From the NCBI GenBank assembly GCA_038199755.1, contig JBBPYR010000118.1:1-9700 (forward strand): 9,700 bases of DNA, in the 5' to 3' direction. Position 1 is the stretch's first letter. Each line of letters starts with the position of its first letter. The position numbers and the translations under genes were made by a program. Under the pieces are notes generated by a model. It had not been told where the DNA came from and did not search any database. It saw nothing but the letters and a program-made list of their open reading frames with translations. This document shows positions 1 through 5,544 of this stretch, one piece after another. The stretch comes from JBBPYR01 sp038199755. GTDB lineage: Bacteria > Chloroflexota > Ktedonobacteria > Ktedonobacterales > Ktedonobacteraceae.

Positions 1-1715
1 ACCCACCAATCAGCAATATTCCAGGTGGGTGCAAACTGGTTGGGATTAGCAATGACGTTCTGCACGCGCTGGCTGACTGTCAGAGCCGTTACATCGGTAT
101 ACAGCGGTATGACATAGACCTGCTGCGCCAGACGCTCTAGAAAGCGGTGGTAGCCCGCTACACGGTCAGCAAAGTTGCTGCTATCCCGTCCCTGATTCAA
201 CGCGGCATCAATAAGAGCATCATGCACCCGTCCATAGTTGCCCAGATCGGGCTGTACTTCGTCAGGGATTTGCGACGAATGAAAGACAGCAAATTCATCA
301 TCTGCATCAGGGCCATCGGCATAACTAAAAAGAGAGAGATCATACTGGCCCGTCGCCAGCACACCCCCTTTGGTGTAGCCGCCGAAAAAGCTCCCCAGCG
401 CATAGGTCTCAATCTGCACCTGGATGCCCTGAGCAGCCAACTGCCGTTGAATATAAGTGGCCGTTGCCGCCCGTAACGCATTGTGCGCCGTCGTCACCAG
501 TTGCACCTTGAATGCTTGCCCATCTTTTCTCAGTATGCCTTGTGCATCGGGCACCCATCCCACCTGCCGCAATAATTGCTTTGCACTGGCCGGATCATAG
601 GGAGCGGCCTGAATAGCGGCATCATAATAGAGCGAGGGAGCTGGTTCGACCTGTGTGGTGCGGCGTGAGCAATCCGCAGCATGAGCGATGGTTTTGAGCA
701 TACTACACACATCAATAGCCAGTTGGAACGCACGTCGTATCCGACTATCTTGCCACAGTGGGTGCGCAAGATTAAAATCAAGGTGCTCATACGCGCTGGT
801 TGCCTGTGTGCGAAGCTGCACCGTGGCAGGCCGAGCCTCTAACAGCGGCAGGTCAGCTTCCAGATAGCCCATCGTCACATCAACGCGTTGCTGACGAGCT
901 GCCTTGCTCAAAGCTGCGCTATCAGCATAGGCTTGATAGATCAGGCGGGCAAGCAAAGGGCCATGAAATGTCGATGAGGCATAATAGGAGTTTGGCAGCA
1001 GCACCAAGCGTTGGCCATCCTGCCAGGAGAGCAGTTTATAGGGACCACTCGTCACCTGCGGTGCTTGAAAGATCGAGGTCACGTTTTGCAGGTCAAGCGC
1101 GTGCAATTTGCCCCAGGCATGTTGGGGAGCAGCGAATGGCAGATAGGACAAGTAGGGGCCATAGGCGTGTTTCATATGCAACACAACGGTAAAACTATCA
1201 GGTGTCGCAATGCTGGCGATTTGATCATAGCCACTCGTCACTGTCGCACCCGTATTCGCGTCTCGATTCAGCTGCCACCAGTAAGCAAAATCGCTGGCGA
1301 GAAGGGGTTGCCCATCGGACCAGCGCAAATCATGGCGCAGGTGCATCACAATCGTCTTGCCCTGGGCCTGCACATCGCCATTTTCTGGTAGCGGCACCTC
1401 CGTCAATTGATCGGCATGCACATGAAACTGCTGATCATAAAAAACAGGCTGGCCCCATAACGCCATGTCCAATTCTTGATCAATTGGCGTATCGGCAAAG
1501 AGGGGATTAAGGGTATCGGGAAATTGTAGGCTCGCGAGGGTCACGGTTCCGATTGGCGCATGCAGCGCAGCTGGGGTAGGTGTAAAATCATAGCTCCCCA
1601 GCTGCGGATCATGGCCTTGCTGTTTTGCTAATGGTACTGATGATGCGGGTGCAGTGCTACAAGCGGTACAAACGACAACAAAAACGAGGAAGAGGCAAGA
1701 AAATGCCCTGCTCAC
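1..1715 (-). CDS. Family-5 (oligopeptide-type) ABC transporter solute-binding lipoprotein, C-terminus cut by window edge
   Basis: Reading the minus strand from a GTG at 1715 gives one uninterrupted frame of 571 codons to the left edge. The first residues (MSRAFSCLFLVFVVVCTACS) form a signal peptide ending in Cys19, the probable lipidation site. The -3 residue is Cys rather than Leu/Val, so the lipobox is not canonical. Family-5 (DppA/OppA-like) hallmarks follow: LNPLF near 69-73, LRHDLRWSDGQPL near 126-138, SGPYKLLSWQDG near 223-234, the conserved RIRRAFQLAID at 325-335, and ASAKQLLRQVGW near 376-387. The last visible residues (TWNIADWWV) match the usual end of this family, so only a few residues are missing. 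The family captures peptides or similar ligands outside the membrane for a permease; no permease gene is in view. GTG is chosen because an in-frame TGA lies just upstream with no other start between, and AAGGA sits 11 nt before it. The gene starts 4 nt after the membrane-protein stop, so it is probably cotranscribed with it and the sigma factor. Ligand unknown. Confidence 0.88.
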   Translation of the reverse strand, partial: MSRAFSCLFLVFVVVCTACSTAPASSVPLAKQQGHDPQLGSYDFTPTPAALHAPIGTVTLASLQFPDTLNPLFADTPIDQELDMALWGQPVFYDQQFHVHADQLTEVPLPENGDVQAQGKTIVMHLRHDLRWSDGQPLLASDFAYWWQLNRDANTGATVTSGYDQIASIATPDSFTVVLHMKHAYGPYLSYLPFAAPQHAWGKLHALDLQNVTSIFQAPQVTSGPYKLLSWQDGQRLVLLPNSYYASSTFHGPLLARLIYQAYADSAALSKAARQQRVDVTMGYLEADLPLLEARPATVQLRTQATSAYEHLDFNLAHPLWQDSRIRRAFQLAIDVCSMLKTIAHAADCSRRTTQVEPAPSLYYDAAIQAAPYDPASAKQLLRQVGWVPDAQGILRKDGQAFKVQLVTTAHNALRAATATYIQRQLAAQGIQVQIETYALGSFFGGYTKGGVLATGQYDLSLFSYADGPDADDEFAVFHSSQIPDEVQPDLGNYGRVHDALIDAALNQGRDSSNFADRVAGYHRFLERLAQQVYVIPLYTDVTALTVSQRVQNVIANPNQFAPTWNIADWW

Positions 1716-1719
1716 GCTG

Positions 1720-2931
1720 CTAATGTTCCTTACCTCGATCCGTCAGGAGATGCGCCGTGCTGCTCACATCTCCTGCACCAATAATCGTCCAGAGCGGTCC
1801 GTTCGGGCTATCAACATACAACACATCATTCGTAAAGACCCAGGAAGGATCGTTGACCGCTACATCCATCGCCATGATACGCCCAATGGTATGTAAGGCA
1901 TGGTTGACATCAAATACCTTCAGCGAGCTCGCAATTTTGAGCAACTCATTCTTGCTAATGCCATCACGCTGATCGCCCACAATCCAGAAGAGCACGCCAT
2001 CAACCTCGTAAATCAGTTCACTACGTGTCCCATAACTCCAAGTGTGCGCATATCTATTGATACGGACCCATTGTCCATCAACATAGACCGCTGAAGCACG
2101 TCCCTGGCCATCAAACTGTATTAAGTGAGCTGCCCCCTGCTGCACAACCTGCAACACCTGCTCTTTCGGCTTAAATTCATAAATCTCAACTCCACCTAGA
2201 CCACGAGACGCAATCGAGCGCGTAAAGCGATAATCTACCTCCAAAATAGGTCCGTCAGCCCATTGATACCCACCATTTTCATGCATATAGATACCAGACA
2301 TCGTATAGTTTGCTGGCAGATCAGTTGGCAAATACATAGGGAATTGCAATTGCTGCTGCGTTTCTAACAAACTCATTTGTTTCGCACGAACAGAAGCATT
2401 TGTTACTTGCTTTATTGCTTTAGCGTTGTTCGTCTTCTTCGTGATTAAACCAGTGGGATAGCCCAACGATTGTAAGACCCCGCCATGTTTCCCCGCCATC
2501 AAGATATTGAAGCCAGAGGCAAAAGAAGCACTGGTCGCCATCATGGTTACTAACATAAAAAGTAGACACGCCGCAACAAAGGCTGTCAGCACATTTTGAC
2601 CTGGCAACCCATCTTTTATGCCTTGCCATACAGTGTAGCGCTTCCCAAAGAGGCGACGACGCAATTTCAGCCGACGAAAGACGCGAGCATTTGTCTTCTG
2701 TTCAAAACCACGCTCTATCGGCTGATAACGTGCGTCTTCTGACGCCATTAAGGTTTGCACAAACAATGGCGGCATCTCCTCTTTGTCAATCGCAAAGAGG
2801 CTTTCTAATTCCTGGGCAAAAGCCATGTCTTCCTCAGAAAAATCCACCGGGAAGTCATGCAATCCTGAGAGACAAGTAGGATCATCTTGCTCCTGCCCAT
2901 CGGTGTCCCTGTTAAATTCTCTCATACTCAT
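1720..2931 (-). CDS. Single-pass membrane protein in anti-sigma position, DUF4367-like exterior
   Basis: This is a 403-residue protein. It has a charged cytoplasmic part of about 112 residues with a basic stretch at 84-98 (RVFRRLKLRRRLFGKR), one hydrophobic helix at about 114-139, and an extracytoplasmic part of about 260 residues. Residues ~195-340 contain FPMYLPTDLPANY, then WADGPILEVDY, YVDGQWVR and GVLFWIVGDQRDGISKNELLKIA. This pattern resembles the DUF4367/RseB-like outer domains often paired with ECF sigma factors; recognition is from memory and moderate. No HxxxCxxC zinc-binding anti-sigma motif is present; the only N-terminal cysteine is Cys20. The start is set at 2931 because AAGGAG lies 7 nt upstream; an upstream in-frame ATG at 2997 lies inside the sigma gene and has no such site. 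The gene overlaps the end of the sigma gene by 20 nt, implying translational coupling. The likely role is holding the sigma factor at the membrane and releasing it on an outside signal; this is inferred from position and topology only. Confidence 0.8.
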   Translation of the reverse strand: MSMREFNRDTDGQEQDDPTCLSGLHDFPVDFSEEDMAFAQELESLFAIDKEEMPPLFVQTLMASEDARYQPIERGFEQKTNARVFRRLKLRRRLFGKRYTVWQGIKDGLPGQNVLTAFVAACLLFMLVTMMATSASFASGFNILMAGKHGGVLQSLGYPTGLITKKTNNAKAIKQVTNASVRAKQMSLLETQQQLQFPMYLPTDLPANYTMSGIYMHENGGYQWADGPILEVDYRFTRSIASRGLGGVEIYEFKPKEQVLQVVQQGAAHLIQFDGQGRASAVYVDGQWVRINRYAHTWSYGTRSELIYEVDGVLFWIVGDQRDGISKNELLKIASSLKVFDVNHALHTIGRIMAMDVAVNDPSWVFTNDVLYVDSPNGPLWTIIGAGDVSSTAHLLTDRGKEH

Positions 2932-3577
2932 GCGCGTGCTCCTTGAGCGCTTCGCGTAAGCTTTTCCGCGCTCGCCAGAGTCGTGTATCGACAGCATGGC
3001 GGGTCAGGCCCGTCTTTGCTGCCAGTTCCTCGGTGCTGGCGAACTTAAAGTAACGTTGATAAATTAAAAAGCGGTCCAGCTCTGGCAACGTCGCCAAGGC
3101 GAGGCGGAGTTCTTCCCGCCGCTCGCTTTGCTCCAATAAATTTTCCATACTTGTTTCTGGGTGTGGTGGTAGAGCCACTCTGCCCTCACTTTCGTGCCCC
3201 CAACCAGAATAATTCCGACTTCCACTTCCATCTGACGAGTTCCACTGACGATTCTCATCCGCAGACTGTAGCGTATGAGTTTGACGGCGACAAAGCTGGC
3301 GACGACGATCCAAAGCAATATACTTAGCACGCATCGTCAACCATGTTCGTAACGTCCCGCGACCGGCATCAAACGCATCTATTTCCTGCCATACAGCAAC
3401 AAACAGATCATTGACACACTCTTCAGCATCCTGTGCTATTCCGATACCATCTAGCACGAGGCGAATAAAATAAAATAATTCACGAGAATACCGGGAGATG
3501 AGCGTTTCCAATGCCTCTGGGTCCCGTTGAAGCAACCTTTGAGCAAGGTCATCATCTGACCAGTCCTGTCGTACCAT
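2912..3577 (-). CDS. ECF-type RNA polymerase sigma-70 factor
   Basis: A 221-residue sigma factor with region 2 at about 8-95 (DDDLAQRLLQRDPEALETLI, then DAEECVNDLFVAVWQEID and RGTLRTWLTMRAKYIALDRRR, a typical -10-recognition helix) and region 4 at about 150-212 (LPELDRFLIYQRYFKFASTEELAAKTGLT as the helix-turn-helix entry, then HAVDTRLWRARKSLREAL). Regions 1 and 3 are absent, as in ECF sigmas. The linker between the two domains (about 96-148) is long and rich in Ser, Gly and Asn. The ATG at 3577 is preferred over the ATG at 3634 because AAGGAG stands 5 nt upstream of it, while the upstream ATG has no ribosome binding site. It is first in an operon with the membrane protein and the solute-binding lipoprotein. 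It presumably directs transcription of a small regulon; its target promoters cannot be told from this window. Confidence 0.92.
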   Translation of the reverse strand: MVRQDWSDDDLAQRLLQRDPEALETLISRYSRELFYFIRLVLDGIGIAQDAEECVNDLFVAVWQEIDAFDAGRGTLRTWLTMRAKYIALDRRRQLCRRQTHTLQSADENRQWNSSDGSGSRNYSGWGHESEGRVALPPHPETSMENLLEQSERREELRLALATLPELDRFLIYQRYFKFASTEELAAKTGLTRHAVDTRLWRARKSLREALKEHAHEYERI

Positions 3578-3684
3578 CTTTGCTCCTTGCAAGCTTGTTG
3601 ACTGTTCGGTGGTAGACTCGCCTTCCCTCTGCATTAGATATACGTTCTGTCACAGCTTTATCTCTCACAGCGAGGCTTATTATC

Positions 3685-3714
3685 ATTGTGTAAAAAAACA
3701 ACGTACCTTGTCAA
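3685..3714 (-). promoter_or_regulatory. Candidate housekeeping promoter of the sigma operon
   Basis: On the minus strand a perfect TTGACA (plus 3709-3714) is followed after 18 nt by CACAAT (plus 3685-3690, 4 of 6 to TATAAT). Transcription would start near 3678, leaving a leader of about 100 nt before the sigma start codon. A T7 run (A7 on plus, 3692-3698) lies in the spacer. The evidence is sequence match only. Confidence 0.45.
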
Positions 3715-3760
3715 GTATTCGTGTGCATATTTTAACAATTCGTTAACATCTTATAAGTGC

Positions 3761-3766
3761 TATAAT
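3761..3766 (+). promoter_or_regulatory. Candidate -10 box for the DUF1028 gene
   Basis: A perfect TATAAT lies 30 nt before the start codon. No good -35 is found at 16-18 nt; TTAACA at 3743-3748 is too close (12 nt) and a second TTAACA at 3732-3737 too far (23 nt). The assignment rests on the -10 match and position. Confidence 0.4.
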
Positions 3767-3796
3767 GGCAGCAACTGACATATTAGGAGGCACAAC

Positions 3797-4651
3797 ATGA
3801 CTTTTTCTATCGTGGCACGCGACCCACAAACAGGCGAATTAGGCGTAGCCGTACAATCAAAATTTCTTTCTGTGGGTGCCGTGGTGCCTTGGGCAAAAGC
3901 AGGCATTGGTGCCATCGCAACGCAGTCATGGGCCAATACCAGCTATGGACCTCATGGTCTTGAGCTACTAGCAAATGGCTTGCCAGCAGATGAAGTGGTC
4001 AAGCAATTGACGAGTGCAGACGAGGGACGTGCTGAACGCCAGCTAGGAATTGTAGGCGTCTCGGGTGTGCCTGCGACGTACACTGGTAGTCAATGCTTCC
4101 CTTGGGCTGGTGGACATATCGGCGACCATTACACCTGTCAGGGCAATATTCTGGTGAGTGAAGACACGGTAATTGCTATGGCTCTTACGTTTGAAACGAC
4201 AAGCGGCCATCTCTGTGATCGCCTCATGGCGGCATTGGCCGCAGGTCAAGCGGCAGGCGGCGATAGCCGAGGCCAACAATCGGCAGCGTTACTGGTCGTG
4301 CGTGACAAAGGCGGCTATAGCGGCTTTAACGACCGCTTCATCGACCTGCGCGTTGACGATCATCCAACTCCGATCCATGAGTTACAACGTATCCTACAAC
4401 TGCACAAACTCTATCTCTTCCCATCAGATCCCCAGGATATCCTGGTCATTGACGATGCATTAGCGCAGGAAATTCAGCAACTCCTCACTCTGACAGGCGA
4501 CTATACAGCTGCCATTGGTGGCAACTACAATACCGCGACCCGTGAAGCCTTTCGCACCTTTAGCGGACGCGAAAATCTCGAAGCTCGCTGGTGCGAAGAC
4601 GCACGCGTGGACCGCGTAGTGCTAGATTTCCTACGCGCCAAAGCTAGCTAG
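3797..4651 (+). CDS. DUF1028 family protein (Ntn-hydrolase-like) with putative peptidoglycan-binding C-terminus
   Basis: The 284-residue protein has the full DUF1028 pattern: MTFSIVARDPQTGELGVAVQS at the start, GAVVPWAKAGIGAIATQSWAN at 28-47, YGPHGLELL at 50-58, CQGNILV at 114-120, GGDSRGQQSAALLVV at 154-168 and DLRVDDHPTPI at 183-193. DUF1028 is assigned to the Ntn-hydrolase fold. Thr2 would become the N-terminal residue after Met removal, fitting the nucleophile position of that superfamily, but its activity is not established. Residues ~214-281 (DILVIDDALAQEIQQLL through RVDRVVLDFLR) match the extra C-terminal domain of some members that is annotated as putative peptidoglycan-binding. There is no signal peptide, so it should be cytoplasmic, which sits oddly with a wall-binding role. 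AGGAGG 6 nt before the ATG fixes the start. It appears monocistronic, divergent from the sigma operon and followed by a hairpin. Confidence 0.9.
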   Translation: MTFSIVARDPQTGELGVAVQSKFLSVGAVVPWAKAGIGAIATQSWANTSYGPHGLELLANGLPADEVVKQLTSADEGRAERQLGIVGVSGVPATYTGSQCFPWAGGHIGDHYTCQGNILVSEDTVIAMALTFETTSGHLCDRLMAALAAGQAAGGDSRGQQSAALLVVRDKGGYSGFNDRFIDLRVDDHPTPIHELQRILQLHKLYLFPSDPQDILVIDDALAQEIQQLLTLTGDYTAAIGGNYNTATREAFRTFSGRENLEARWCEDARVDRVVLDFLRAKAS

Positions 4652-4673
4652 GGCATCCCTTTACGGGTGCCCT
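4650..4673. terminator. Hairpin at the end of the DUF1028 gene
   Basis: AGGGCATCC pairs with GGGTGCCCT (9 bp including one G-U) around a six-base loop, overlapping the TAG stop. No T-run follows on either strand, so this is a weak or factor-assisted terminator, or a 3'-end stabiliser. It lies between two convergent genes and could serve both. Confidence 0.45.
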
Positions 4674-4705
4674 ACCACCAACCAACATCTCTGTTGATAG
4701 TATCC

Positions 4706-5368
4706 TCATATTTTGAGATTTACGAACACGGTATCAGTCGTTACCTCTGGTCGATACAAGAGACGTAGACCATTCGTAGCAGCCGCAGGCACCTCAAAAA
4801 CAATCATCCCACTACGCGAAGACCCGACAGGAATAGCACCAAAGAAGGCCGCCGTCGCCGATGATTGCTGACCAAAAGCATCCCCCTCGGAGCCAATCAG
4901 TTGATAATAGGTTGCCTGATTCTTAATAGAGCCTTGACTGGTATTTTTGATGGTTAATTTCAGCGCAATTTCAACCGTGCTCGCACTCGTACCAGCCTGC
5001 TTCACAGCATCATTTATAATCAATGTGCGATCTGGTAAGATCACCTGGGCACTATGCGTGTTCCCACCCGGAGCGGGCGATGGCGAGGCAACCACAATCG
5101 GCCCTGTATTATTTCCACCCCCATTACCCTTGCTTGCTACTGGTGTTGAAACGGTCGTAGTTGCACCTGCCGTGGGAGTTCCCTGATCTATGGTTGGCGT
5201 CGCCTGCACAGCTGGGCTAGCAGTTGAACCACCATTGCTGCCACTCTTCGTGTTAGAGCCGCTAGACGAGCCAGGTAAGCCGCAAGCGGACAGTCCCAAG
5301 AGCAAAGTGAGTGCCAACAGTGAAAAGCTCATGCCCATCCATTGTATACGTTTTTGTGATAGAGACAT
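4706..5368 (-). CDS. Small lipoprotein with C-terminal DUF4352-like beta domain
   Basis: A 220-residue protein with a signal peptide (basic start, hydrophobic 14-25) ending in a good lipobox LSAC with Cys29. Residues 30-105 are a low-complexity Ser/Gly/Thr/Pro/Asn linker, presumably a spacer from the membrane. Residues ~108-220 look like an immunoglobulin-like beta domain: VEIALKLTIKNTS at 132-144, YYQLIGSEGDAF at 154-165 and SGMIVFEVP at 186-194. This resembles DUF4352/telokin-like domains of Gram-positive and Chloroflexota lipoproteins (pattern recognition, moderate). AAGGA 6-7 nt before the ATG sets the start. It is probably anchored on the outer face of the membrane; the function is unknown. 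It has its own promoter candidate, is convergent with the DUF1028 gene, and is separated from the upstream oxidoreductase gene by a strong palindrome, so it is probably transcribed alone. Confidence 0.8.
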   Translation of the reverse strand: MSLSQKRIQWMGMSFSLLALTLLLGLSACGLPGSSSGSNTKSGSNGGSTASPAVQATPTIDQGTPTAGATTTVSTPVASKGNGGGNNTGPIVVASPSPAPGGNTHSAQVILPDRTLIINDAVKQAGTSASTVEIALKLTIKNTSQGSIKNQATYYQLIGSEGDAFGQQSSATAAFFGAIPVGSSRSGMIVFEVPAAATNGLRLLYRPEVTTDTVFVNLKI

Positions 5369-5422
5369 TTTTTATCCTTCATACTAGAAACAACACACCG
5401 TCATCTTCTTCTATCGACATGT

Positions 5423-5451
5423 ATTATCATCATAAAAGAGGGAACTAGCAA
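5423..5451 (-). promoter_or_regulatory. Candidate promoter of the DUF4352-like lipoprotein
   Basis: On the minus strand TTGCTA (plus 5446-5451) and GATAAT (plus 5423-5428) are separated by exactly 17 nt. The implied start near 5416 leaves a leader of about 48 nt to the ATG. It lies just beyond the palindrome, as expected for a new transcription unit. Confidence 0.5.
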
Positions 5452-5460
5452 ACCAATAGG

Positions 5461-5540
5461 AAAAATGGGATAGCACGCGCCATAAGCATAGCAACCTAGC
5501 AGAATTAGGTTACTATGCTTATGGCGCGTGCTATCCCATT
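5461..5540 (-). terminator. 77-bp near-perfect palindrome acting as probable terminator
   Basis: Left arm 5464-5498 and right arm 5506-5540 are reverse complements over 35 bp with a single C-A mismatch (5492 against 5512), around a 7-nt loop GCAGAAT. It begins 4 nt after the TAA stop of the oxidoreductase gene. Read on the minus strand, the stem is followed by a T-run (plus A5461-A5465), which gives a rho-independent terminator layout. The stem is much longer than usual terminators, so a repeat-element origin is also possible. I see no target-site duplication at its edges. Confidence 0.75.
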
Positions 5541-5544
5541 GCGT

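Noticed and set aside
197..790. Short minus-strand frames that could suggest a broken gene
   Set aside because: They are in another frame. The solute-binding protein reads through the region without a stop or frameshift.
800..1510. Plus-strand open frames of 102-130 codons
   Set aside because: They are antisense to the intact solute-binding protein frame, lack ribosome binding sites and show no recognisable domain.
2932..2997. Upstream in-frame ATG (2997) as start of the membrane protein
   Set aside because: It lies deep in the sigma gene without a ribosome binding site, while the ATG at 2931 has AAGGAG at 7 nt.
5464..5540. Palindrome as a tRNA, attachment site or insertion-sequence end
   Set aside because: It has no tRNA features, no neighbouring transposase or integrase, and no direct repeat at its borders.
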